The notes: generated by a model from the letters alone, not told the origin. Counted from the first letter of the stretch, positions 26,978-37,072 are shown. The stretch: DNA of 64,000 nucleotides from Candidatus Kapaibacterium sp. (GCA_022842685.1 JALHPC010000003.1:50585-114584), one strand, 5' to 3'. Made by a program: numbers and translations.

Positions 26978-29900
26978 ATGCGGTCGTTGTTTGCCCTCTT
27001 GTTAGTTCTCTTCTCCACTACTATCCTCTCGGCCTCGGTGTCGCAACCGCGTGTGTTCGTCGAGAATCGCGGTCAGTGGTCGTCCCACATTCTTTACGCC
27101 GCTCCTGCGGCCTCCGGAACAGTGCTCGTTACACGCACTGGCATGATGGTGATCCAATCGGGCATTGCTTCCGATGGTTCCGAACGCCAGCACGCGGTGT
27201 CGTTCGATGTGATCGGCAGTGTGGGTTGCTCCGATGTTGTTGCCGACACTCCAGCTGATTTGCCCCGTGTACACTCTACCGCTGCGCGTGGACCGCTCAC
27301 ATCCTCGCTAGCAGCTAGCCGGGTGGTAACGCGCAACGTCCTGCCCGGTGTGCACCTTGAATACGTATGGGAGGGTGACGCTGTCCGCTATAATGTCCTC
27401 GTCGATGCTCAACACACTCTTCCCTCTACGCTATTCTCTGTAAAGGGGGCTTCGAACGTCCACGCAACCACGGACGGGTTCTCGTGCACAACCGAACTCG
27501 GCGATATCGCCATGGCAGGAACTGTGGCATATCTCGATGGCACAGGCAAGCGCCTACCAGTTCGTACAACGTCAACGGCTAACGCTATAGGATTCGACGT
27601 TACCAACAGAAGCGTGGCACAAGCCATGGTGGTCGACCCCATCATCAACGTGCGAACCATTAAGGGAACAAAGGCCGAAGATGTAACCTCGGTGGCACGC
27701 GATCGCGAAGGTAACCTTGTCATTGCCGGCTCGACGGCGTCAATGGATCTCGTCGTGCCTGCGGGCGGTGCTTTCGCCATGCCTATCGCACGTCGCGATG
27801 GCTTTATCGCCTGCGTTGCTCCCGACCTATCCCGCATCATTGCGTGGACGTATGTTGCCGGCGATTCAAACGAGTCGGTGAATGGCGTTGCCATTGCACC
27901 CAATGGTGATATCTGGGCAACAGGGGAATCCAACTCGCGATCAATCGCCCCCGCAGAACTCATGACTGGCACTGCCACGGGAACAGTCGACGGCTTTGTG
28001 CTTCGGTTCTCGAACAATCTCGCCATGCTCCATGGAGGCGTGTGGCTTCCAGGCAATAACGAAGATCGGCCACTCGCTATCGCCGTCGACCAGAATGGTA
28101 TTGCCGCCGTATGCGGACAAACAAACTCAAACTTTGGGCTCATTAACGCGCCAGGTTTCGATCGGACGTATAACGGTGACCTCGATGCCTTCTACATTCT
28201 GATAGATCCGCTAGGCCGATCGGTGACAGCTTCTTCGTATATGGGGGGGCGCGGGGATGATGCCTTTACTACCGTGACGTTCGACGGTGGCGGTAGTGTG
28301 ATTCTTGGTGGTTGGACCGCGAACAACAACTTTCCGACTCATCCACAGAAGACGCAGGTCTTCATTCCCGATCCGTACGACAACGGTGGACGCTACGAAG
28401 AACAGGGTCAAAACCCTTACGACATTAGCTACAACGGTGGGCAGACCGACGCCGTCTGCGTGAAGTTCAATAACGAAGGCCAGATCATCTTCTCTACGTT
28501 CTTCGGTGGTGGTGGCGTTGATCGTCCAACCCGTGTGCTTGCCGACAACGACAATCGCGTTGTTCTTGTTGGTACCACTACGTCCAACGATCTTCCAGTG
28601 CTTCCTGCGGGCTCGACAGCGCACGCCGGAGGTGTCGACGTCTTTACCGTTGGCCTAACGACGGATGGTCTTCGGCTTCGCAGTTGTATGTATTACGGAG
28701 GTAGTCGCGACGACGTAGCTCACGATGCCATCCTCCGCGATGCCGCATCCGTTATCGTCGTTGGCGCTACGAACTCGTCCGACATCCCCGAGGTAGGTCC
28801 AGGGTCTTCGGGAACGAAAGCGGCCGGTGTCGATGGATTCTTAGCAGTCCTAATGAACAACGAGACGTTGATAAGTACGGTGTTCGGACAGGATGGCGAC
28901 GACATTGCCAAGGCCGTCGTTCGCGATGACATCGGCGACCTGTACATCGCGGGCGTTTCGTCATCTACCTTGGGCGACCAACTTCAAAGCGACGACCACG
29001 ACGTGTTCGTTTCGAAGTTTGCCTTCGGCGCTGTTACGCTTCGTTCGCTCACAACAAATAACGTGTGTTCTGGAGCGCGTATCAACCTTGCTTGGGTTGC
29101 CGAGGGAGTCGTCACGCCCACGACGTATTCGCTTGAGTACTCGCCCGACGGTGGTAACACATGGGAGTCCATTGCCTCAAATCTATCGGCTCAAAGCTTT
29201 AGCTGGGTTGTTCCCGATTCCATCACGGCGTCTCGTACTGGTACCATTCGCGTTCGGTCGAACCGAGGACACGTTTCGGGGACTGCTGCCAACTTGATTG
29301 TCGACGTACGTCCTACCTTCAACACGCAACCGCAATCCGGCGAGTTTTGTGTCGGTGGCCGCATCGAGCTTTCTTCTGGCAACGTAACAGGCGCAGCGCC
29401 TACGTTCGTTTGGCGTAAGAATGGTCAGCCCGTAGCTGGCGCAACCTCTGCAACCCTTGTTATTGAATCGGCCTCTGCCGATGATGCCGGAACGTATTCT
29501 GTTGTTGCCACCACAGGATGCGGCTCTACTTCAAGTGCAGACGCGCTGGTTGGTGTTACGTCGGCCCCCGTTATCACAACGCAACCAGAGTCGGCAAATC
29601 TGAATGCAGGTGCTTCCACGTCTCTCTCTGTCGCTGCCCGTGGCCCTAACCTTCGCTATCAGTGGGAGTTCAATGACAGCCCAATCGATGGTGCAACATC
29701 GGCAACGTTACGGCTTACAGATGTAGGCCCGTCGGCCGCCGGACGCTATCGCTGTGTTGTTACGTCGGACTGCGGAACTACGACCTCGGACGTTGCCACG
29801 ATTAATGTCGGCCTCGTTTCGGTTGATGATGAACAGGTCAACTCGTATGTGTCGATGTTCCCAAATCCTGCGAACAGTGTGGTCACTGTTTCGACGGTTG

Positions 29901-30085
29901 ATGCCTCATCAATGCTTGCAATTCGGATCGTCGATGTGCTTGGTAATGCCGTCATCAACACATCAATCATTCAGAGTCAGCAGTCGTCGACAATCCCAGT
30001 AGCCGCACTGCCCAATGGCATTTACACCGTAGTCGTACAGCGCGAAGGTAGTTCTGAATCTCTTCGACTCGTTATCCAGCGATAG
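26978..30085 (+). CDS. SBBP-repeat secreted protein with Ig-like domains and T9SS tail
   Basis: 1035 aa from the ATG at 26978, which starts a signal peptide (LFALLLVLFSTTILSAS). The mature N-terminus PRVFVENRGQW is typical of the domain that precedes SBBP beta-propeller repeats. Repeats follow (about 230-690), each with a YVAGDSN/YYGGSRDD-like strand and an IVIAG/VIVVGAT strand. Then an FN3-like segment and two Ig-like domains (about 785-950) with FVWRKNGQPVAGATS and DDAGTYSV. The end is a T9SS sorting domain (MFPNPANSVVTV, NGIYTVVVQ, LVIQR). Surface or secreted; ligand unknown. Confidence 0.85.
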   Translation: MRSLFALLLVLFSTTILSASVSQPRVFVENRGQWSSHILYAAPAASGTVLVTRTGMMVIQSGIASDGSERQHAVSFDVIGSVGCSDVVADTPADLPRVHSTAARGPLTSSLAASRVVTRNVLPGVHLEYVWEGDAVRYNVLVDAQHTLPSTLFSVKGASNVHATTDGFSCTTELGDIAMAGTVAYLDGTGKRLPVRTTSTANAIGFDVTNRSVAQAMVVDPIINVRTIKGTKAEDVTSVARDREGNLVIAGSTASMDLVVPAGGAFAMPIARRDGFIACVAPDLSRIIAWTYVAGDSNESVNGVAIAPNGDIWATGESNSRSIAPAELMTGTATGTVDGFVLRFSNNLAMLHGGVWLPGNNEDRPLAIAVDQNGIAAVCGQTNSNFGLINAPGFDRTYNGDLDAFYILIDPLGRSVTASSYMGGRGDDAFTTVTFDGGGSVILGGWTANNNFPTHPQKTQVFIPDPYDNGGRYEEQGQNPYDISYNGGQTDAVCVKFNNEGQIIFSTFFGGGGVDRPTRVLADNDNRVVLVGTTTSNDLPVLPAGSTAHAGGVDVFTVGLTTDGLRLRSCMYYGGSRDDVAHDAILRDAASVIVVGATNSSDIPEVGPGSSGTKAAGVDGFLAVLMNNETLISTVFGQDGDDIAKAVVRDDIGDLYIAGVSSSTLGDQLQSDDHDVFVSKFAFGAVTLRSLTTNNVCSGARINLAWVAEGVVTPTTYSLEYSPDGGNTWESIASNLSAQSFSWVVPDSITASRTGTIRVRSNRGHVSGTAANLIVDVRPTFNTQPQSGEFCVGGRIELSSGNVTGAAPTFVWRKNGQPVAGATSATLVIESASADDAGTYSVVATTGCGSTSSADALVGVTSAPVITTQPESANLNAGASTSLSVAARGPNLRYQWEFNDSPIDGATSATLRLTDVGPSAAGRYRCVVTSDCGTTTSDVATINVGLVSVDDEQVNSYVSMFPNPANSVVTVSTVDASSMLAIRIVDVLGNAVINTSIIQSQQSSTIPVAALPNGIYTVVVQREGSSESLRLVIQR

Positions 30086-30090
30086 AAACG

Positions 30091-31110
30091 CTAGTGGGCC
30101 AGGTAGTTTCGAACTGAAGCTGCCTGGCCTGCTAGTCGTTGAAGGAACGTGTGGAAGTGCTGTGGGCTACAGTCCGCCGGTACGTAGGCGTTGAGATACA
30201 ACGCCGATGCCGAGCCGTCACCAGCAGAGGCGATGCTCAGGTTGCCAAACTTTAAGGGATCCTCGTTGAATGCAAGTAGGGGAATGCAGGCCGCGTTGGC
30301 GGTCTCATCATCGGGCATGCCTGCTACGAGTGCGTAGACGTTACGGAACTCAACATCGCCCAACCACAGGGTGCTGCTTTCGGTATACAGCAGTATGGGT
30401 TCGGGGCGAAGATTGTCGATGAAACCTATCTCGAACACTCCACGTGGCTTGGGTCTGTGGGTTATGCCAGCAGCATCAAGTGCCTTCATTACGCGATCAT
30501 CGGCTGTTTCGCGATTGTTCATTCGAAACATGTCTGCAATCTGTGGATGAACACCCTGTTCCAGGCTGTCGCTCTTTAGCGTTAGAGCGCGAATGAAGGC
30601 CTCTGAACCCACTAGGACGAGAATCTTGTGGAGGGTGGTGGTATCGATAATGGCTGGGACTTCAGCAGTCAGGAAGTATTCGCCAGAGCGCTGGTTGAAC
30701 GAGTAATGCACTAGAGGTACTGCCTCGGAACACTCGAGAAGATATCGCGCGATACGCGGTGTAATCTCGGGGCGATACGTCAATGACGCATAGATTTCGC
30801 GACGCTCGGGGCCAGCCGAGTCAACCCGATAGGTGCTGTTCAGCATTCGAATCGCAACGGTCTGTTCCGGAATAGTATCAGGGTTGTACGTCACCAAATA
30901 GACTTCGCCCTGCTCGGGATAGTACGTTGCCGGAAGCAGTCCAAGTGAACGTTGCAATCGAACGTCCGGCCCGTTACCAGGCGCCACATATCCTGGAACG
31001 ATGTCGACAAAGCGAAACGAGTTGAGCGGTTTCGACTCTTGAGCGCTGAGCGCCAAACACGACAAGGATCCGATTCCAGCAACGAACAGACACAAACGAA
31101 GAAGATGCAT
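30091..31110 (-). CDS. Secreted protein of unknown function
   Basis: 339 aa from the ATG at 31110, which begins a signal peptide (LLRLCLFVAGIGSLSCLALSAQ). I recognise no family. The body is mixed alpha/beta with few cysteines, LVTYNPDTIPEQTVAIRML and LLECSEAVPLVHYSFNQRSGEYF among its clearer segments. It converges with the SBBP gene, with only 5 bp between stops, and its 3' end contains a long imperfect hairpin (GGCCAGGTAG/CTGCCTGGCC) that may help end both transcripts. Confidence 0.65.
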   Translation of the reverse strand: MHLLRLCLFVAGIGSLSCLALSAQESKPLNSFRFVDIVPGYVAPGNGPDVRLQRSLGLLPATYYPEQGEVYLVTYNPDTIPEQTVAIRMLNSTYRVDSAGPERREIYASLTYRPEITPRIARYLLECSEAVPLVHYSFNQRSGEYFLTAEVPAIIDTTTLHKILVLVGSEAFIRALTLKSDSLEQGVHPQIADMFRMNNRETADDRVMKALDAAGITHRPKPRGVFEIGFIDNLRPEPILLYTESSTLWLGDVEFRNVYALVAGMPDDETANAACIPLLAFNEDPLKFGNLSIASAGDGSASALYLNAYVPADCSPQHFHTFLQRLAGQAASVRNYLAH

Positions 31111-31182
31111 ACGAGGTAAGGTGATTATTGACGAAATGCAAGATAGCCGATAGACCTGTTGTTCGTGCCACGAAAAGGTAAC

Positions 31183-31213
31183 TTGGCGAAGCCACGTGTT
31201 GTTCATAACTTTG
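31183..31213 (+). promoter_or_regulatory. Promoter for ppk1
   Basis: TTG (31183-31185), 20-nt spacer, TAACTTTG (31206-31213). Predicted leader about 55 nt. Confidence 0.45.
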
Positions 31214-31272
31214 GCACTCTGTGCCCGCGTGAACGCCACGCATAGAATCCGTAGATTGATTACTCCAAATGT

Positions 31273-33387
31273 ATGCCCCGCACCTCGCGAAAAGTATCCT
31301 CAAAGTCAGCCATTGATGGCGTAACGTCGGCCACAGATCTCGATGATGAATCGCTTTACCTAAACCGCGAGCTGTCGTGGCTGGCGTTTAACGAACGTGT
31401 TTTAGAGGAAGCGGCCGACGCCTCGCATCCCCTGCTTGAACGCCTGAAGTTTTTGTCCATCTTTGGTACCAACCTCGACGAATTCTTCATGATTCGCGTA
31501 GCTGGGCTCAAGGAGCAGATCTACAGTGGCGTCACAGAGTTGTCGAGCGATGGCATGACGCCGAGCGAACAGCTACGTCAGATTCGTAGCGAGCTGTTGC
31601 CGCTATTACAGCGACAAAGCGCCATCTTTCATCGCGATGTCGTTCCGGCTTTAGCCAAGGAGGGCATCCAGATTCATGGCTTCGCCGAACTTGGCGCCGA
31701 AGAACGCCTTGAGTTTGAGCGTGACTTTATCGACAACATCATGCCGGTGCTAACACCGCTTGCGCTCGACCCCGGCCATCCGTTTCCGCGCCTCCTGAAT
31801 CGCTCACTCAATATCGCCTTTGTGGTGACCGAAGACGTAGACGGACAGCGTGAGACCAAGATCGCCGTGCTGCAGCTTCCTTCGGCTCTGCCAAGGCTCG
31901 TTCGCTTGCAGCGGCCTACCGGCTATCACTACGTGTTGCTCGATGAGATCATCAGAGCTCATGCCGGCATTCTATTCCCTGGCTTTGACTTTCAAGAGTC
32001 GCACGTCTTCCGTGTTACGCGCGACGCCGACGTCGAGATTGCCGAAGATGAAGCCAACGACCTGATTACCGCAGTAGCCGAAGGCATACGTCAGCGCTCA
32101 TGGGGTACCGACCCCGTGCGCCTAGAAGTCGGCCCCGACATGCCGCGATTCCTTCAGAACTTTCTTGTCAAGTCGCTCGACCTCGAAAACGCCGACGTCT
32201 ATCAGACCGATGTTCCTCTGAACCTACAAGACTTTATGGCGCTCATGGCGGTCGACCGTCGCAAGCTCAAGGATCCTCCGTTTGTGTCGCGCACCCTTCC
32301 CGAGTTCTCGCAGGAAGGCGTGAGCATATTCGACACGCTGAAGGATGGCGATCTTATGGTTCATCACCCGTTCGATTCGTTTACCCACTCGGTGGTGACG
32401 TTCCTGCGCCAGGCAGCCAACGACCCCCAGGTACTTGCTATAAAAATTACGCTCTACCGTGCTGGCGGCTCGTCGCCCGTTATCGAAGCACTCCGCGAAG
32501 CCGCCATGAACGGTAAAAACGTCACGGCCTTCGTCGAGCTGAAAGCGCGATTCGACGAGGAGAACAACATTGCCTGGGCTCGCACGCTCGAGAATGCCGG
32601 TGTGCACGTAGTGTATGGCGTGTTAGGACTTAAAACCCACTGCAAGGTATGCCTTGTTATTCGCAAGGAAGGTCGCAACGTGCTGACGTATGCCCACGTT
32701 GCCACGGGCAACTACAACCTAACGAGCTCGCGGCTGTATACCGACTTTGGCGTGTTTACGGCCCGACAGGAGTTCGAGCGCGACTTTGTTCATTTATTCA
32801 ACGTTCTCACTGGCTACTCCAAGTACAACGCATGGCAGCACATCAGTGTAGCGCCCAGTACGTTGCGCCCTAAACTCGTCGAGCTTATCCGTCGCGAAGC
32901 CGAAAACAAGCGGGCTGGCAAGCCAGCCCGCATTGTTGCCAAGATGAACGCCCTGATTGATCACGATCTTATCCGCGAACTCTATGCCGCGTCGCAAGCC
33001 GGCGTACAGATCGACCTGATCGTACGCGGTGTGTGTACGCTGCGGCCAGGCATACCTGGCGTAAGCGACACCATCACGGTGCGCAGCATCTTGGATCGCT
33101 TCCTTGAACATTCACGGGTGTTTTGGTTCGAGAATGCTGGCGCGCCCGACGTCTTCATTGCTTCGGCCGACTGGATGACGCGCAACATGGAACGTCGCGT
33201 CGAGCTCATGTTCCCCGTATACGAACCACGCCTTAGGCAGCGCCTGCGCGAACTGCTCGACATCTACCTGTCTGACAACGTAAAGGCCCGCGTTCTTCAA
33301 AACGATGGGCGTTATACACGTGCAGTTGCCGGCGACGATTCGCTACGCGTTCAGACCTACCTCCTGCAGCAGGTACGCCGTCGATGA
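31273..33387 (+). CDS. ppk1: Polyphosphate kinase 1
   Basis: 704 aa, full length. It reversibly polymerises the gamma-phosphate of ATP into polyphosphate at the membrane. N-domain begins YLNRELSWLAFNERVLEEA; the head domain has FLSIFGTNLDEFFMIRVAG; the two C-terminal PLD-like domains contain the catalytic histidines in LKTHCKVCLVIRKEG and LEHSRVFWFENAG, with HVATGNYN and SADWMTRNMERRVE. A weakly conserved 25-residue extension lies before YLNRELS. Its stop overlaps the next start (ATGA), so it is co-transcribed with the permease. Confidence 0.95.
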   Translation: MPRTSRKVSSKSAIDGVTSATDLDDESLYLNRELSWLAFNERVLEEAADASHPLLERLKFLSIFGTNLDEFFMIRVAGLKEQIYSGVTELSSDGMTPSEQLRQIRSELLPLLQRQSAIFHRDVVPALAKEGIQIHGFAELGAEERLEFERDFIDNIMPVLTPLALDPGHPFPRLLNRSLNIAFVVTEDVDGQRETKIAVLQLPSALPRLVRLQRPTGYHYVLLDEIIRAHAGILFPGFDFQESHVFRVTRDADVEIAEDEANDLITAVAEGIRQRSWGTDPVRLEVGPDMPRFLQNFLVKSLDLENADVYQTDVPLNLQDFMALMAVDRRKLKDPPFVSRTLPEFSQEGVSIFDTLKDGDLMVHHPFDSFTHSVVTFLRQAANDPQVLAIKITLYRAGGSSPVIEALREAAMNGKNVTAFVELKARFDEENNIAWARTLENAGVHVVYGVLGLKTHCKVCLVIRKEGRNVLTYAHVATGNYNLTSSRLYTDFGVFTARQEFERDFVHLFNVLTGYSKYNAWQHISVAPSTLRPKLVELIRREAENKRAGKPARIVAKMNALIDHDLIRELYAASQAGVQIDLIVRGVCTLRPGIPGVSDTITVRSILDRFLEHSRVFWFENAGAPDVFIASADWMTRNMERRVELMFPVYEPRLRQRLRELLDIYLSDNVKARVLQNDGRYTRAVAGDDSLRVQTYLLQQVRRR

Positions 33388-34592
33388 CCCTGTGGCTTGC
33401 ACTACGATACCTGCGCCCACGGCGCTCGTTCATTACCGTCATTAGTGCGTTGAGTGTGCTTGGTATCATCATTGGTACTGCTGCTCTCATCATCGTGATG
33501 TCGATCTTCAATGGCTTCCGCGTGGTTGCTACGTCGATGATGACGCACTTTGGCCCTCATGCTACAATTGTTCCTTCGCAGGGCACTACCCTTGCCAATG
33601 TTGATGCAATCATGGCGCGCCTACCTGCCGACGCCGTTGCTGTGCCCCTGGTTGAATCGTCGGTTGTCCTTCAGTTCCGCTCGTCTACTAGCGTAGGGCG
33701 CGCAATTGGCTTGCGCCCCGCCGACGCACCACGCTTCATGGGCGTGCGCACGTCCACCATTGTTGGTCGGTACGACCCTCTACCAACCAACGGCACGGCT
33801 AGTGTGGTGATAGGTGCATCGATGGCCGATCGACTTTCGCTGTTTCCGGGTGACACCGTTACGTTGTTGTCGCCTGCGAACATCGAGCGGGCCATTCTCA
33901 CCATGGCTCAGCCAACGGGGATACGTGCAGTTGTTCGCGGCCTGTTTCAATCGAACACGTCGCGCGAGGCCGACGACACCTGGCTTGTTACCGATGCTGC
34001 CACCGTGCAGCGCCTAGCCAGCACTCCGCACGCCACGTCGATTCACATTACTCTCGCCAACGCATCGGCCGTTGCCCCCTTCCAAGAAATGATGCAAGGG
34101 GCACTGGGAAACCAGGTGCAAACACTGTCGTGGAAGGATGTGAACAAGGGGCTGTATGATACGATGCGCCTCGAACGCATTGGGTCGTTCATTGTGCTGT
34201 CGCTCATCATTGTGGTGGCCGTGTTCAACGTGCTTGTGTCGCTTACACTTGGAGTAACAGAGAAGCGACGCGACATTGCCGTTCTCAAGACCTCGGGGGC
34301 AACCGACGTGAACGTGCGGTCGATTTGGATGTGGCAGGGGATGATACTCGGCGTGGGTGCTACCATCGTTGGCTGTACGATTGGTACGCTGTTGGCACTA
34401 GGCCAGCAACATTTTGGCTGGATTGCGCTGCATGGCGATGGCTACTTGGTGCCAACCATGCCGGTAGAGCTTGACGCGTGGGACGTAGCTGCCACGGCGG
34501 TTGTGAGTGTGGTGCTGGCAAGCTTGGCTGCCGTCTATCCGGCCCGCCGAGCATCGTCGATGCGGATTGCCGAAGCTATCCGTGTGGAATAG
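33384..34592 (+). CDS. LolC/E-type ABC transporter permease
   Basis: 402 aa with one N-terminal helix (about 15-45), a ~210-residue periplasmic MacB-core-like domain and three C-terminal helices with FtsX-type features (FIVLSLIIVVAVFNVLVSLTLGVTEKRRDIAVLKTSGA). The start RYLRPRRSFITVISALSVLGIIIGTAALIIVMSIFNGF is typical of LolC/LolE, the permeases that release lipoproteins to LolA. The ATPase LolD is not adjacent. Co-translated with ppk1; the last 58 bp overlap the convergent hemW. Confidence 0.85.
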   Translation: MTLWLALRYLRPRRSFITVISALSVLGIIIGTAALIIVMSIFNGFRVVATSMMTHFGPHATIVPSQGTTLANVDAIMARLPADAVAVPLVESSVVLQFRSSTSVGRAIGLRPADAPRFMGVRTSTIVGRYDPLPTNGTASVVIGASMADRLSLFPGDTVTLLSPANIERAILTMAQPTGIRAVVRGLFQSNTSREADDTWLVTDAATVQRLASTPHATSIHITLANASAVAPFQEMMQGALGNQVQTLSWKDVNKGLYDTMRLERIGSFIVLSLIIVVAVFNVLVSLTLGVTEKRRDIAVLKTSGATDVNVRSIWMWQGMILGVGATIVGCTIGTLLALGQQHFGWIALHGDGYLVPTMPVELDAWDVAATAVVSVVLASLAAVYPARRASSMRIAEAIRVE

Positions 34593-35722
34593 TCGAGCAA
34601 CTCGAGAACGCGTAGGGTAATGTCGTCGCATACGCGGTATCCCTCGCCAGTGAGCGACAAACGACCAGTGCTTACATCGACCATGCCGGCGTCGATCCAA
34701 AACGTAAGGTGGGGCTGCAAGGCGGCAAGAATGTCAATGCCAAAGCGTTGGCGAACTACATCAAGCGGAATTCCATCGGCTCGCAAGTGCAGGAACACAA
34801 ACTCTTCGAGCTGCTGTTGGTTGTCGAGTACTTCGACGGTGGCCTGCGGTAATGTGCCCTGTTCGACGGATTTGGTCCACGCCGTTAAGCTGCGCTGATT
34901 GCAGTAGCGCATGTTGCCTAGACGTCCGTGTGCGCTCGGACCAAATGCCCAGTGATCTTGTGCGTGCCAATAGGTAAGGTTATGGCGGCATTCACGTCCG
35001 GCCTTGGCAAAGTTGCTCACTTCGTATTGCCGATATCCGGCTTGTGTTAGCGTAGTGATGGCCATCGCATACATCTCGGCGTCGAGTTCTTCGGCATGTG
35101 GTGTAACGAGGCCCTTTTTAAGCTGAGCATACAATGGCGTGCCATGCTCGTAAATCAGCGAGTAGGCGCTGATGTGGTCGGGTTCGAGCTCGATCATACG
35201 GGCGAGCGACGCCGCAAACGAGGCGAGTGTTTGTGGTGGCAGGGCGAACATCAGGTCCATGTTCACATTGTCGAACCCCACCATGCGGGCTAGGCGCATG
35301 GCTTCGACGGCGTCGTGAGCGCTATGGATACGTTGCAGAAAGGCCAGCTCGTTTTCGTGAAACGACTGTACCCCAAACGACAAGCGATTTACGCCAGCGG
35401 CGCGGTAGCCTTCGAGCGACGCAGCCGACACTGTACCAGGATTGCATTCCATGGTGATTTCGACGTCGGGCTGTACGTTCCACGAGCTACGCAAGCTCGA
35501 CAGCAACGAACTGATGTGATCGGGCTCTAGTAGTGATGGCGTGCCGCCGCCAAAGAAGATGCTGGTAATGGGGGCGTTGGTAGCCGAGGCAGCACGCAAC
35601 GCAATTTCGCGATGGAGTGTGGCAACAAATGGCTCGATGTACTTGAGCGACTCTATGGAGTAAAAGTCGCAGTACGAGCACTTTCGTTCGCAAAAGGGGA
35701 TATGAAGGTAAAGGGCGGCCAC
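34535..35722 (-). CDS. hemW: Radical SAM heme chaperone HemW
   Basis: 395 aa with the radical-SAM cluster motif CERKCSYC near the N-terminus (LYLHIPFCERKCSYCDFYS), FFGGGTPSLL, ECNPGT and RLSFGVQSF, then the HemW C-domain (FGPSAHGRLGNMRYCNQ, EEFVFLHLRADGI). It was long mislabelled as coproporphyrinogen dehydrogenase HemN; this form lacks the N-terminal extension of HemN and acts as a heme-delivery protein. Last gene of the lepA operon, 1 bp after lepB. Its 3' end overlaps the convergent permease gene by 58 bp. Confidence 0.93.
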   Translation of the reverse strand: MAALYLHIPFCERKCSYCDFYSIESLKYIEPFVATLHREIALRAASATNAPITSIFFGGGTPSLLEPDHISSLLSSLRSSWNVQPDVEITMECNPGTVSAASLEGYRAAGVNRLSFGVQSFHENELAFLQRIHSAHDAVEAMRLARMVGFDNVNMDLMFALPPQTLASFAASLARMIELEPDHISAYSLIYEHGTPLYAQLKKGLVTPHAEELDAEMYAMAITTLTQAGYRQYEVSNFAKAGRECRHNLTYWHAQDHWAFGPSAHGRLGNMRYCNQRSLTAWTKSVEQGTLPQATVEVLDNQQQLEEFVFLHLRADGIPLDVVRQRFGIDILAALQPHLTFWIDAGMVDVSTGRLSLTGEGYRVCDDITLRVLELLDYSTRIASAIRIDDARRAG

Positions 35723-35723
35723 G

Positions 35724-36299
35724 TTACTTCACAATCGAAAACATGCGGTCGAAACGCGGGTGGCCGCTGCCTAACGAGTCGGCATCGGCCCACGACCAAT
35801 AGATAAACATCGGCTGCCCTTCGATATGGTCGGTTGGCAGGAAGCCCCACGACCTAGAGTCGTACGAGTTGGCGCGGTTGTCGCCCACTACATAGACCAT
35901 GTCCTTCGGCACGACAAAACCATCCAACGGGGCTTCGAGCACTAGCAGTGGATTCATCACGGCCGCCATTGGTGGGTCGGGCAGCCGTCGGCCATTCACC
36001 TGTATACCGGTAGGTGTTAGGTGTATCGAGTCGCCAGCAATGCCTACAATCCGCTTGATGAGAAGGGGCGTCGTGGATTCACGCGCAGCCGATGCTGGCA
36101 AACGAAACACCACGACGTCGCCCCGCTGCGGTTCGCCAAAGGCGAATGCAAGCTTGCTTACAACGATATGGTCACCCGGCAAGAGCGTGTTTTCCATTGA
36201 GTGCGACGGAATGCGGAAGGCACCGAGTACGAAGATTTTGAGCACGAGTGCTAATGCCGCAGCGACGAGCGCCGACACGAGCGCATCCTTCCACGTCAT
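35724..36299 (-). CDS. lepB: Signal peptidase I (copy 1, short form)
   Basis: 191 aa with one N-terminal membrane helix (about 6-28). Catalytic Ser34 in PSHSMENTLLPGD and Lys82 in LIKRIVGIAGD; box E is GDNRANSYDSRSWG. It removes Sec and Tat signal peptides at the outer face of the inner membrane. It overlaps the upstream paralogue by 4 bp (36296-36299). The shortest of three tandem paralogues and closest to the common bacterial type. Confidence 0.92.
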   Translation of the reverse strand: MTWKDALVSALVAAALALVLKIFVLGAFRIPSHSMENTLLPGDHIVVSKLAFAFGEPQRGDVVVFRLPASAARESTTPLLIKRIVGIAGDSIHLTPTGIQVNGRRLPDPPMAAVMNPLLVLEAPLDGFVVPKDMVYVVGDNRANSYDSRSWGFLPTDHIEGQPMFIYWSWADADSLGSGHPRFDRMFSIVK

Positions 36300-37066
36300 G
36301 ACTGTGGTTCTGCCGATTGGAATGGCCAGCGCAAGACTGCCGTTAGGCGTCCAAAGATGTTCTCGTAGGCGATAGGGCCAATCACGCGACTGTCGATGCT
36401 TTCGGCGTCGTTATCGCCAAGGCAAAAGGCATAGTCGCGCTCTACCACGTAGTGGCTGGCGTGGGCACCGTCGATTGTGTGACCATTGGCATTTACGGAG
36501 TGATGTTCGCGTGCGATGAACGTTGCCCACGCTTCCCACGCCGTGGTAGCGTCCAGCCGCAGAGTGTCGCCCCGTCGCGGCACGCGCAGCGGGCCATAGT
36601 TCCGAAGTGTAAACAGTGCCCCTTTTGGAAAGGTAATGTAGGCCTCGCCTCCGGGAGTTATCGATCGGCGTGGTAGGGTGCGGACACAGGTATTGTTCAC
36701 AATAAGACTGTCGCCACGAACGGTAACGGTATCACCGGCGCAAGCTACCACGCGCTTAAGCCACACTTCGGCATGTTGGGGTGATACCTCGTCGCGATAG
36801 CCAGGAAAGGCGAATACTACGACGTCGCCACGTTGTGGATAGCTCCACTGCCATAGGCTGTGGTGTGGGACGAACGAGCGCACGACGAACGGTGCAAGAC
36901 TCTTGGTGCTTAGCTGGTACGACCAGTGATTGGCAAGCACGGCTTCGTTTGGAGCTACAGTAGGCGTCATCGACGATGTGCTAACGCCGTAGGTGCCGAA
37001 TACCATGCCAAGGGCAAGAAATGTGGCGACGGAGCAGGTAATGGCGATGGTTCGACGCCGCAGCAT
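36296..37066 (-). CDS. Signal peptidase I (copy 2, divergent)
   Basis: 256 aa, one N-terminal helix. Ser32 in TSSMTPTVAPNE and Lys104 in WLKRVVACAGD are conserved, and box E reads GDNDAESIDSRVIG, so the catalytic dyad is intact although the sequence around Ser (MTPTVAPNE instead of MxxTLxPGD) is the most divergent of the three. A ~50-residue insert between the dyad residues is larger than in copy 1. The different pocket suggests different substrates. Confidence 0.85.
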   Translation of the reverse strand: MLRRRTIAITCSVATFLALGMVFGTYGVSTSSMTPTVAPNEAVLANHWSYQLSTKSLAPFVVRSFVPHHSLWQWSYPQRGDVVVFAFPGYRDEVSPQHAEVWLKRVVACAGDTVTVRGDSLIVNNTCVRTLPRRSITPGGEAYITFPKGALFTLRNYGPLRVPRRGDTLRLDATTAWEAWATFIAREHHSVNANGHTIDGAHASHYVVERDYAFCLGDNDAESIDSRVIGPIAYENIFGRLTAVLRWPFQSAEPQS

Positions 37067-37072
37067 GTACGG

